From Streptococcus sanguinis SK1 = NCTC 7863 (GTDB lineage: Bacteria; Bacillota; Bacilli; Lactobacillales; Streptococcaceae), in NCBI RefSeq assembly GCF_000194945.1, contig NZ_GL878509.1, forward strand, positions 140,208-204,207: a DNA stretch of 64,000 bases, in the 5' to 3' direction. Both the position numbers and the translations under genes were made by a program. Positions 56,843-64,000 of this stretch are shown here, piece after piece (within the stretch, counting starts at the first letter, position 1; the number at the start of each line of letters is the position of its first letter). A model generated the notes under the pieces. It did not search any database, was not told where the DNA came from, and worked only from the letters and a program-made list of their open reading frames with translations.

Positions 56843-57253
56843 TTATAGTTTGATTTTCTCAACTTGATTATTATCTAAGACCAAGAAAGCATCAGAAAAA
56901 GAGACTTCAAAAAGTTGCAAGGAGTTGCTATGCTGCTCAATAATATCTTGATAATAAGGATACTTCTGAATAAAAACGCTTTTTATATCCTCAATAGAAA
57001 GCTGGCTTTCTTTGACTCTCCCTTGAATCCGGACATACCTCCCATCACCTTTCGGGACTGTTGTAAGAGCTATACGATTATTGATTGCCAACTCTTGGAT
57101 TTTATGACTATTTTTAAATGAGATAAAGAACAATTTCTTCATCTCCTCATCATAGTAAAAATTGACAATTCTTACATTTGGGATATCCTTTACAGAAGTA
57201 GCTAGAGCCATTTCTGTCTGTTCTGCCAATAAGGCCTTAAAATATTGATTCAT
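56843..57253 (-). CDS. Pyridoxamine 5'-phosphate oxidase-like (split-barrel) protein
   Basis: 136 residues from the ATG at 57253, where AAAGGAG lies six bases upstream. The split beta barrel of FMN- or F420-binding PNPOx-like proteins: MALATSVKDIPNVRIVNFYYDEEMKKLFFIS...NRIALTTVP. The flavin-contact residues cannot be fully checked. Its partner in the operon is tag. The divergent gene at 57344 may regulate it. Confidence 0.85.
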   Translation of the reverse strand: MNQYFKALLAEQTEMALATSVKDIPNVRIVNFYYDEEMKKLFFISFKNSHKIQELAINNRIALTTVPKGDGRYVRIQGRVKESQLSIEDIKSVFIQKYPYYQDIIEQHSNSLQLFEVSFSDAFLVLDNNQVEKIKL

Positions 57254-57343
57254 ATTTGACTCCTTTATTATTTTCTCTAAAACTAGTATAATATAAAAAG
57301 GTATCATTTTTTGAAACTATTTAATAAAAATATGGAGTTTCTC

Positions 57344-57949
57344 ATGAATAAATCTCAAAGAATTAACGATATGCTTATTTTTCTCAATAAGAAAAGACAA
57401 TTCAACCTAAAAGATATTATGAATCGATATCATATTTCAAAAAGCACTGCCCTTCGTGATATTGCCAGCCTTGAAACGCTGGGAATTCCAATTTATTCTG
57501 ACTTGGGCCGGAATGGCAGTTATAAAATTCTTAGCAACGACTTGTTATCTCCTATTATTTTCTCCATAGATGAAATTTCTGCCTTGTATTTTTCCATGCT
57601 GACTCTGGAAAACTACAATATGTGCCCTTTTGATATTGACCTGCAAAAATTAAAAGAAAAATTTGAAAACTCGATTTCAGAACAGCAGTTAAGCAAGATC
57701 ACAAAAATTGAGAAAATCCTTCAACCAGAAGTCAGAAAGACAATCAACAATTCTCAGTTGCGAATAATTCTTGATATTTTATTGCACAGGCAGGAAGAAT
57801 TTTTTCCAATTAAGTATGAACAGCAGTCTCTTCTGGTTCAATTTATCAAACTATTTAGCCTCAAAGGAGATTGGTATGCAGAGGTCATAAACAAAGACAC
57901 TGGCCAAAAAAGGGAACTTCCCTGCCAGTCTATTGACTTTTACCCATAA
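57344..57949 (+). CDS. HTH transcriptional regulator, WYL/YafY-like
   Basis: About 201 residues from the ATG at 57344, with GGAG six bases upstream. N-terminal winged helix (about 1-65, RINDMLIFLNKKRQFNLKDIMNRYHISKSTALRDIASL). The remaining part resembles the start of a WYL-type domain but is shorter than usual (about 310 residues in the family), ending GDWYAEVINKDTGQKRELPCQ. It may be a shortened member. Divergent from the FMN-binding-type gene over a 90-base intergenic, so probably its regulator. Confidence 0.75.
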   Translation: MNKSQRINDMLIFLNKKRQFNLKDIMNRYHISKSTALRDIASLETLGIPIYSDLGRNGSYKILSNDLLSPIIFSIDEISALYFSMLTLENYNMCPFDIDLQKLKEKFENSISEQQLSKITKIEKILQPEVRKTINNSQLRIILDILLHRQEEFFPIKYEQQSLLVQFIKLFSLKGDWYAEVINKDTGQKRELPCQSIDFYP

Positions 57950-57957
57950 ATTTAAGA

Positions 57958-57992
57958 CAAAAAAACCAGCGGTCTCGAGTCTCCGCTGGTTT
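57958..57992. terminator. Bidirectional terminator
   Basis: AAACCAGCGG and CCGCTGGTTT form a stem between the HTH gene (+) and rpmH (-). Confidence 0.75.
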
Positions 57993-58010
57993 CTTGATGA
58001 ATCGTTTGGA

Positions 58011-58145
58011 TTAAGCAGCCAAAACTTTGCGTCCTTTACGACGGCGAGCTGCCAATACACGACGACCGTTTTTAGTTGACATACGATGGCGGAAACCATG
58101 TTTACGCGCACGACGGATTTTACTTGGTTGATAAGTACGTTTCAC
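58011..58145 (-). CDS. rpmH: 50S ribosomal protein L34
   Basis: 44 residues, GTG start (58145) with GAGGAGG ten bases before. [34 protein letters not shown] and [10 protein letters not shown] are the full family sequence, very basic. It stands apart from rnpA here, as in other streptococci, though they are adjacent in many bacteria. It has its own promoter. Confidence 0.97.
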   Translation of the reverse strand: MKRTYQPSKIRRARKHGFRHRMSTKNGRRVLAARRRKGRKVLAA

Positions 58146-58219
58146 GATGAATACCTCCTCTTAGATTCTTGTATTCGTTTAGCCGGCTAGTTGTGATCAG
58201 TTACTAAACATACTTTACT

Positions 58220-58248
58220 ATTCTATATGATTCTAAGCCTTTTGTCAA
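58220..58248 (-). promoter_or_regulatory. rpmH promoter
   Basis: TTGACA (58243-58248), a 17-base spacer and TAGAAT (58220-58225) on the minus strand. Confidence 0.75.
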
Positions 58249-58283
58249 TACTTACTTAAATAACTTTCTCTTTGTAAACGTAA

Positions 58284-58916
58284 TCATATGGTCCGAGTCG
58301 CCTCATAAAAGGGAATCAAAGCTGTCATGGCCTCCTGCAGCTGGGAAAGCACTTGCTCTCTTGAAGCAGCCTGAGAAAGGGGAATATCGTATTTAATCAA
58401 GACCTTACGAACCTGACCGACCGCTAGCTGCTGAGTAAGGAGCTGGCGATTTTCCTCTGTTCCTTCAAAACGCTGACTCACACCATCTATCTGAGCAAAA
58501 TAGTAAGCTGGCGACTGAATAGGCAACTCCAAGACCCGATTTTGCTTGCTGAGGCTGTGCTCATCTTTCTTGCGCTCCATGAAGCTCACCTCCAGCGATA
58601 CCCCAAAATCTTCTGCAGTTCCATACAAGCGCAGAGCAAACATCGGTTCTGTGATTTCTCCATAGCCTTTAAGATAATTCCAAAAATGGGGCCGCAGTAT
58701 CTGTGCCTGATTCATCCACTGGCTGGTTCGCTCCAAGGTCAGCTTAGGATAGAGGCTCTGAAAATCCTTGACCAAATCCGCAAATTCCTTGCGTGCCGCC
58801 TGGCCCTTAGCTCTTAGCTCCAACATAGACTCACGCAACTGCTCTGCCTTGTCTGGAGATATATACTTAGCCCCTTGATGAGGCAGATAACTTTCAATAG
58901 CTGGAAAAAGTGACAT
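58284..58916 (-). CDS. Conserved hypothetical protein
   Basis: 210 residues, soluble, with no motif I can name. The first 80 residues are helical (KAEQLRESMLELRAKGQAARKEFADLV), then a mixed domain with strands (EPMFALRLYGTAEDFGVSLEVSFMERK) and a final helix. Starts MSLFPAIESYLPHQGAKY. Downstream of khpB by the terminator at 58937-58959, so transcribed separately. Possibly a nucleic-acid- or ligand-binding protein, but no evidence. Confidence 0.7.
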   Translation of the reverse strand: MSLFPAIESYLPHQGAKYISPDKAEQLRESMLELRAKGQAARKEFADLVKDFQSLYPKLTLERTSQWMNQAQILRPHFWNYLKGYGEITEPMFALRLYGTAEDFGVSLEVSFMERKKDEHSLSKQNRVLELPIQSPAYYFAQIDGVSQRFEGTEENRQLLTQQLAVGQVRKVLIKYDIPLSQAASREQVLSQLQEAMTALIPFYEATRTI

Positions 58917-58936
58917 AAAAAATCCTTTCTATATTC

Positions 58937-58959
58937 AAAAACCAGCATCTCTGCTGGCT
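58937..58959 (-). terminator. rnpA-yidC-khpB terminator
   Basis: On the minus strand GCCAGCA and TGCTGGTTTTT form a stem with a T run after the khpB stop. Confidence 0.85.
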
Positions 58960-58965
58960 TTCTTT

Positions 58966-59991
58966 TTATTCGCTGTCAATATCCACGACGACATAGCGGT
59001 TAGGCTCGTCGCCTTCGGAATAGCTAGTCACGCCATCGATGCGAGAGATGATGCGGTGGATAATTTTGCGCTCGCTGTTAGACATAGGGTCAGTGTGCTG
59101 ACCGCGTCGGTCTTCCAAGGCCCGCTGAGCTAGTTTCTGCGCATAGCTTTGCAGCACTTCTGCTCGATGTTCAACATAGTCATTGACATTAATGGAAATA
59201 TAGAAGCTCTTCGAATATTGGTTATAAAGATAGTTTTGTGCCAATAGCTGCAGAGCTTTCAAGACTTTTCCGTGGTAGCCAATCACGCGCCCCGGTTCAT
59301 TAGTATCAATCTGCATGTTGATAGTTCGGCGGTTGTGGCTGCTGGAAATGCCCGCTTCAACATCCATCTCATCAACGATTTTCTGAACATAGTTCGTTAC
59401 ATTCTCAACTACTTCTTCAATATCGTAGTCAGCTTCGACTTGGATGCCTAAGTCAGCAAAAGAGCTTTCTTCTGTTTCTGTCGGCTCAGCCTTGTCTTTA
59501 GCTGCTTGTTCAAAAGAGATAACCTTGCTATCGTCCGCTTCTGCTTGAGCAACTGCCTCATCAATAGCTTGGTTGGTCTTGAGAAGATCAATGGTGCCTG
59601 TCTCTTCTAAAATCGTATTGGCTTGCTTGTCATTTTTGAGAATTTCAGCCTTGACCTCATCTGAGATAACTTCTCCTTCTCCTTCGACCTTCTTGATGGC
59701 AGCTACCACACGGCCCAAATCAACCGTTGCTTCACTGACAGACTGCACAGGCTCATTCTGAGCGTTAATCTCTTCGGGAACACCTTTTACAGCCTTTTGA
59801 TTGGCCTTGACAACTGTCGTCTCAGCAATCGGCTCGACATCCACCTGAGCTGGCTTCTTGCCAAACAAGCCTAAAAAGCCTTTTTTCTCACGTGAAATAA
59901 CAGTGATATGCGCTCTCATACGTGGAATATCCAACGTTTTCAAACCATTTTGAATGGCTTCTTCAACACTTGCTCCTGTAAAAATAACCAT
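58966..59991 (-). CDS. khpB: RNA-binding protein KhpB (Jag/EloR)
   Basis: 341 residues. Jag-N domain (about 1-50, GASVEEAIQNGLKTLDIPRMRAHITVISREKKGFLGLFGKK), a long acidic linker (about 60-190), a KH domain (about 195-270, GRVIGYHGKVLKALQLLAQNYLYNQ) and an R3H domain (about 275-341, RAEVLQSYAQKLAQRALE, RKIIHRIISRIDGV). With KhpA it controls cell elongation and sRNA in streptococci. Follows yidC by 21 bases. Confidence 0.95.
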   Translation of the reverse strand: MVIFTGASVEEAIQNGLKTLDIPRMRAHITVISREKKGFLGLFGKKPAQVDVEPIAETTVVKANQKAVKGVPEEINAQNEPVQSVSEATVDLGRVVAAIKKVEGEGEVISDEVKAEILKNDKQANTILEETGTIDLLKTNQAIDEAVAQAEADDSKVISFEQAAKDKAEPTETEESSFADLGIQVEADYDIEEVVENVTNYVQKIVDEMDVEAGISSSHNRRTINMQIDTNEPGRVIGYHGKVLKALQLLAQNYLYNQYSKSFYISINVNDYVEHRAEVLQSYAQKLAQRALEDRRGQHTDPMSNSERKIIHRIISRIDGVTSYSEGDEPNRYVVVDIDSE

Positions 59992-60012
59992 TGCAAGAGT
60001 CCTCCTTCTTAC

Positions 60013-60828
60013 TTACTTTTTCTTTTTCTGTGCTTTTTTCAGGGCACGTTTCTTTTTCTGTTCCAATTGACGCTCTGACCGTTCCTTGGCTTCCCGCTCG
60101 GCAATGATTTTAAAAGGATTGCTCAGCAGCAAGGTCTGAACCACCTGATAAGCATTGGAGACCGCCCAGTAGAGGGCTACCCCGCTCGCCGCATAAAGGG
60201 CAAAAAAGAAAATCATCACTGGCATTAGGTACATCATGACTGTCATCCCGCCATTTCTCTCAGGCAAGGCTTTATTTGAAAGCCACGTACTGAAGAAAGT
60301 GAAGAGAGCCGCCAACAGCGGAAGAATAAAGGTCGGATCTGTCGCTCCTAGATTGAGCCAGAGGAAGTGACCTGTTTTCATAAAATCAACCCGAGTCAGG
60401 GCTTGAAACAGAGCCAAGAGCACTGGCATCTGGATAAAGAGCGGAATGAATGAGGCATAAGGATTGACACCCATTTCTTTGTAGAGCTTTTGAGTTTCCT
60501 CAGCCAAGGCTGTTCTGCTCTCCATGTCCTTACCAGGATACTTTTCCTGCAGTTGCTTGATATGCGGCTGTACTTCCTGCAGCTTGCGCGAAGAAGTCGT
60601 CTGGAATTGGAAGACTGGCAGGAGAACTGTCCGGATAATCAAGGTAAAGAGAATAATCCCAATCCCCTTGCTTCCACCAAAGGATAGAAAACGAATGGTG
60701 TCGGCAAAGAAATAGACCAGCTTCTCCCAAAAGCCATTTGAATCGGCCGTTACTTGACTGGTGCCGCAGGCTGTGAGAAAGAGCAGCGAGGCAACCAGCA
60801 AAATCCCTAATTTACTTTTCTGTTTCAC
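60013..60828 (-). CDS. yidC: Membrane protein insertase YidC
   Basis: About 271 residues from the GTG at 60828, with AGGA seven bases upstream, overlapping the rnpA stop by 17 bases. Lipoprotein signal [10 protein letters not shown] (Cys 21), five membrane helices, the hydrophilic groove arginine in [21 protein letters not shown], and a lysine-rich tail ([14 protein letters not shown]), the Gram-positive YidC1 pattern. Confidence 0.95.
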   Translation of the reverse strand: MKQKSKLGILLVASLLFLTACGTSQVTADSNGFWEKLVYFFADTIRFLSFGGSKGIGIILFTLIIRTVLLPVFQFQTTSSRKLQEVQPHIKQLQEKYPGKDMESRTALAEETQKLYKEMGVNPYASFIPLFIQMPVLLALFQALTRVDFMKTGHFLWLNLGATDPTFILPLLAALFTFFSTWLSNKALPERNGGMTVMMYLMPVMIFFFALYAASGVALYWAVSNAYQVVQTLLLSNPFKIIAEREAKERSERQLEQKKKRALKKAQKKKK

Positions 60829-61171
60829 AAATGAATCCTTCCTGATAAAGTTTAGCAATCTTTAATACATGCAATAAATTTTGTTCAACTTGGTGGTAGT
60901 CCAACTCTTCCACTCCTTTGCGAGCAATAACTACGAAGTCTGCCTGGACTAGATGTTTTTGATGCTGCATCAAGACATGGCGGATTTTTCTTTTAATACG
61001 ATTACGAACTACTGCATTCCCCAACTTTTTACTGACGGAAATTCCTACTCGAAAATGCTTTTGCTCTTTTTCTAACATGTAAACGACAAATTTTCGATTA
61101 GCAAAACTCTGTCCACTTTTAAAAATCGCATTAAAATCTTTTTCGCTCTTGACGCGATAGTTTTTTCTCAA
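60812..61171 (-). CDS. rnpA: Ribonuclease P protein component
   Basis: 119 residues from TTG at 61171 ([16 protein letters not shown]), after GGATGGAG. The RNR motif, [12 protein letters not shown] (about 57-68), contacts the catalytic RNA. Trims tRNA 5' ends. First gene of rnpA-yidC-khpB, with TTGGCA-N16-TATAAT about 45 bases upstream. Confidence 0.95.
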   Translation of the reverse strand: MRKNYRVKSEKDFNAIFKSGQSFANRKFVVYMLEKEQKHFRVGISVSKKLGNAVVRNRIKRKIRHVLMQHQKHLVQADFVVIARKGVEELDYHQVEQNLLHVLKIAKLYQEGFICETEK

Positions 61172-61280
61172 AACTCAACTCCATCCACCAAAATTATATC
61201 TATTATACCATATTTTTCGAAAATGCCAATAAGTCCTGCTATGACGCCGTTTTTGCAAATATTTAAAAGGTCGATTCACC

Positions 61281-61311
61281 AAAAGAACACCGCAATTCCC
61301 TTGCGATGTTC
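61281..61311 (-). terminator. argGH terminator
   Basis: On the minus strand GAACATCGCAA and TTGCGGTGTTC form a stem followed by TTTT. Confidence 0.85.
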
Positions 61312-61319
61312 CCTATATC

Positions 61320-62705
61320 TTATTTCTTTTCCAGCTGTTTCTTAGCTCTTTCCAACTCCTGACGAATCTGTGCAAATCCTGTCCCGCCAAGGGAATTCCG
61401 CTTTTGTACAGCCGTTTGTGATTCGAGCGCTTGATAAATATCTTCCTCAATCAGTGATGACACTTCTTGATAGCGGCTCAGCGGAATATCCTGTAGATAA
61501 TAGCCTGCCTTGCTGCATTCCAGCACCAACTTTCCGACAATCTCATGGGCTTCCCGGAAAGGCAGTCCTTTCTTGGCCAGATAGTCAGCCAATTCTGTCG
61601 CATTGGAGAAGTCTTGCTGGGTTGAAACCAGCATTTTTTCCTTATTGACTGTCATACTAGACAGCATACCCGCCATAATATCCAGCGATTTTTGGATAGT
61701 ATCTACTGTATCGAACATGCCTTCCTTGTCTTCCTGCAGGTCCTTATTATAGGCCAAGGGCAGGGATTTCATAACCGTCAGAAGACTGAGGAGATGGCCA
61801 TAGACCCGGCCGCTCTTACCCCGAATCAGCTCCGCCATGTCCGGATTTTTCTTTTGCGGCATAATGGATGATCCTGTACTAAAGGTGTCTGACAGACTGA
61901 CAAAGCCATATTCATAGCTGCACCAGTTAATCAGCTCCTCGCAGAGACGAGACAGATGCATGATGAGCATGCTGCTGTTAGATAGAAACTCCAAGATAAA
62001 ATCTCGATCACTGACCGCATCCAAAGAATTGTGGTAAATGCCTTTGAAGCCCAATAAATCAGCCGTCAGCTCCCTATCAATTGGAAACGTTGTCCCCGCC
62101 AGAGCCGCTGCTCCTAAAGGAGATAAATCCGTATGCTCCAGATTAAAGGCAAAGCGCTGACTATCCCGGCTGAACATCTGATAATAGGCCAGTAGATGAT
62201 GGGCAAAGCTAATCGGCTGGGCATGCTGCAGATGGGTATAGCCTGGCATGATAGTCTCTACATGCTCCTCAGCCAAGTCCAGCAGCACCTGACGCAGATT
62301 CAAGAGTTTATCCGCAATCTGGCCGAGCTGATCCTTGAGATAGAGGTGCATATCTGTCGCCACCTGGTCATTACGGGAGCGAGCCGTATGAAGCTTGCCA
62401 GCCACTGGCCCAATCTCCTCGGTCAGAAGAGCCTCCATATTCATATGAATATCTTCATTACGCACATCAAACTCAAGCTCTCCAGCCTGATAACGTACCA
62501 GCAGCTTTTCTAGGCCTGCCTGAATAGCAGCTGCTTCCTCTGGAGCAATGATTCCCGTCTGTCCCAGCATTTTGACATGGGCTAGGCTGCCCTGCAGATC
62601 ATAAGGAGCCAGACGATAGTCAAATCCGATGCTGGCACCAAACTCCTCTACCCAGCCTTCCAGAGAGGCTTCAAAACGTCCGCCCCACAGTTTATGATTC
62701 ACCAT
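61320..62705 (-). CDS. argH: Argininosuccinate lyase
   Basis: 461 residues. Splits argininosuccinate into arginine and fumarate, the last step of arginine synthesis. The signature [20 protein letters not shown] (about 280-299) carries the catalytic serine; [12 protein letters not shown] and [15 protein letters not shown] are intact. Follows argG by 14 bases. Confidence 0.97.
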   Translation of the reverse strand: MVNHKLWGGRFEASLEGWVEEFGASIGFDYRLAPYDLQGSLAHVKMLGQTGIIAPEEAAAIQAGLEKLLVRYQAGELEFDVRNEDIHMNMEALLTEEIGPVAGKLHTARSRNDQVATDMHLYLKDQLGQIADKLLNLRQVLLDLAEEHVETIMPGYTHLQHAQPISFAHHLLAYYQMFSRDSQRFAFNLEHTDLSPLGAAALAGTTFPIDRELTADLLGFKGIYHNSLDAVSDRDFILEFLSNSSMLIMHLSRLCEELINWCSYEYGFVSLSDTFSTGSSIMPQKKNPDMAELIRGKSGRVYGHLLSLLTVMKSLPLAYNKDLQEDKEGMFDTVDTIQKSLDIMAGMLSSMTVNKEKMLVSTQQDFSNATELADYLAKKGLPFREAHEIVGKLVLECSKAGYYLQDIPLSRYQEVSSLIEEDIYQALESQTAVQKRNSLGGTGFAQIRQELERAKKQLEKK

Positions 62706-62719
62706 AGGAAAGCCCCTTT

Positions 62720-63919
62720 CTATTTGTCCTTGTGAGCCTGAACCTCTGCGTGAACCTTAGATGGAAGACCCCATAGCTTGATAAAGCCAATCGCGGCATC
62801 CTGGTCAAAGGTATCTGCACTGGTATAGGTGGCCAGACTTTCATCGTAGAGAGAATTATCAGACTTACGTGCCACGACTGTCGCAGCCCCCTTATAAAGC
62901 TTCACTTTAGCTGTTCCATTAACCACCTGCTGAGTGGACTTGAGATAGGCAATCAGAGCTTCTGTCGCTGGATTAAACCAAAGGCCATTGTAGATGAGAT
63001 TGGACAGTTCATTTTCGATAATCGGCTTAAAATGAGCCAATTCTCTAACTAAAGTCAGATCCTCGATTTCCTTGTGGGCAGCCAAGAGAGTCACCGCCCC
63101 AGGGCATTCATAGATTTCCCGAGACTTAATCCCCACCAGACGGTTTTCCACATGGTCAATCCGCCCAACACCGTGTTGTCCAGCTAGGTCATTGAGCTCA
63201 AGAATCAAGTCCGCCAGCTTCATCTTTTTGCCATCTAAAGCAACTGGCACGCCCGCCTCAAAATCAATATTTACATAGACTGGACTGTCTGGCGCTGCTT
63301 CTGGTGCAACCGTCAAATCATAGGCGTCTTCAGGTGCTTCATTCCAAGGATTTTCTAATACTCCGCACTCATTGGCCCGCCCCCAAAGGTTTTGGTCAAC
63401 TGAGTAGGGGCTGTCCAGATCTGCTGGAATTGGCACACCATTAGCTTTAGCGTAATTAATCTCTTCTTCCCGAGACCATTTCCACTCCCGAACCGGAGCA
63501 ATCACCTTGAGCTTGGGATCTAAGGAGGCGATAGCGACTTCAAAACGTACCTGATCGTTTCCTTTTCCGGTACAGCCATGGGCAATGGTTGTCGCCCCCG
63601 TCTTGTGGGCAATTTCAACCAATTTCTTAGAAATCAAAGGTCGGCTCAGAGCGGACACTAGAGGATATTTTCGTTCGTAGAAGGTGTGTCCTTGCAGAGC
63701 AACCAAGACGTAGTCTTCCGCAAACTCGTCTTTAACATCAATAACATGTGATTCGATAGCGCCTACTTTCAGCGCCTTGTCATGAATGAAATCCAAATCA
63801 TTTCCTTCACCTACGTCCATACAGACCGCGATCACATCATAATCCTTGTTCAGCCAAGTAATGGCCACCGAAGTGTCCAAGCCACCGGAATATGCTAAAA
63901 TGACTTTCTCTTTAACCAT
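62720..63919 (-). CDS. argG: Argininosuccinate synthase
   Basis: 399 residues. Joins citrulline and aspartate using [13 protein letters not shown] (about 9-18) is the ATP loop; [13 protein letters not shown] and the citrulline-aspartate site (EDAYDL) are typical. First gene of argGH, with a promoter near the window edge. With argH only, citrulline must come from elsewhere. Confidence 0.97.
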   Translation of the reverse strand: MVKEKVILAYSGGLDTSVAITWLNKDYDVIAVCMDVGEGNDLDFIHDKALKVGAIESHVIDVKDEFAEDYVLVALQGHTFYERKYPLVSALSRPLISKKLVEIAHKTGATTIAHGCTGKGNDQVRFEVAIASLDPKLKVIAPVREWKWSREEEINYAKANGVPIPADLDSPYSVDQNLWGRANECGVLENPWNEAPEDAYDLTVAPEAAPDSPVYVNIDFEAGVPVALDGKKMKLADLILELNDLAGQHGVGRIDHVENRLVGIKSREIYECPGAVTLLAAHKEIEDLTLVRELAHFKPIIENELSNLIYNGLWFNPATEALIAYLKSTQQVVNGTAKVKLYKGAATVVARKSDNSLYDESLATYTSADTFDQDAAIGFIKLWGLPSKVHAEVQAHKDK

Positions 63920-63956
63920 ATGATTACCTCTATCCTTCTACATTTTATTTTTAAAC

Positions 63957-63985
63957 ATTCTACTGTATGAAAATGCGAATGTCAA
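63957..63985 (-). promoter_or_regulatory. argGH promoter
   Basis: TTGACA (63980-63985), a 17-base spacer and TAGAAT (63957-63962) on the minus strand. TGTATGAAAATGCGAA in the spacer has some likeness to an ArgR box but is not a strong match. Confidence 0.65.
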
Positions 63986-64000
63986 GAGAAATTTTAATAT

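Overview
The window is Firmicute chromosome from a Streptococcus of the sanguinis/gordonii type. This is inferred from gene content and order: PolC, streptococcal ClpL, Eep/RseP, the ksgA-rsgA-rpe-thiN-rmuC-yhaM-purR series, rpsL-rpsG-fusA-gap, an LXG type VII effector cassette and an LPXTG adhesin. No plasmid or phage block is seen. Almost all genes lie on the minus strand, mostly with purine-rich GGAGG-type ribosome binding sites and TTGACA-N17-TATAAT or extended -10 promoters.

Layout. 1-860: an IS200/IS605-type element with a frameshifted tnpA, just downstream of the polC terminator. 864-14186: housekeeping genes (polC; proS, rseP, cdsA, uppS; yajC; tkt), plus a convergent lipoprotein gene and a PH-domain protein gene. 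14187-19850: an accessory region with repeats, small ORFs, a decayed ORF, a five-gene LXG cassette (WXG-like partner, DUF3958-like partner, LXG toxin, DUF4176 protein, small membrane protein) and a CPBP-family membrane protease gene flanked by gene remnants. 20085-22600: clpL with a long, structured, repeat-bearing leader. 22680-28295: a seven-gene operon of two HxC...C zinc-methyltransferase-like (URO-D superfamily) proteins, a secreted or anchored 66-residue peptide and a complete polar amino-acid type ABC transporter. A luciferase-like flavin monooxygenase gene under a 26-bp perfect palindrome lies immediately upstream. This is the best candidate for an undescribed system, perhaps uptake and breakdown of a methylated, sulfur-containing or amino-acid-like compound.

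29798-42495: glmS (with NagR-like operator repeats), gap, fusA, rpsG, rpsL, purR with a PurBox, yhaM, rmuC, thiN, rpe and rsgA. 42730-47415: a 1561-residue LPRTG-anchored adhesin with eleven CnaB repeats, beside tRNA-Leu(CAG). Together they sit between rsgA and ksgA, which are close neighbours in other streptococci. 47708-51263: a membrane protein gene, then ksgA, an SDR gene, rnmV and tatD. 51359-53747: an MFS exporter gene and an ArsR-like regulator gene. 54019-56140: a DUF2975/XRE/polytopic membrane protein operon on the plus strand. 56271-57949: tag, an FMN-binding-type protein gene and a divergent HTH regulator gene. 58011-61171: rpmH, an unknown gene, then khpB (jag), yidC and rnpA. 61320-63919: argGH, with its promoter at the window edge.

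All functional calls come from reading motifs and family resemblance, not from database searches. No rRNA, CRISPR array or riboswitch of a class I can recognise is present.
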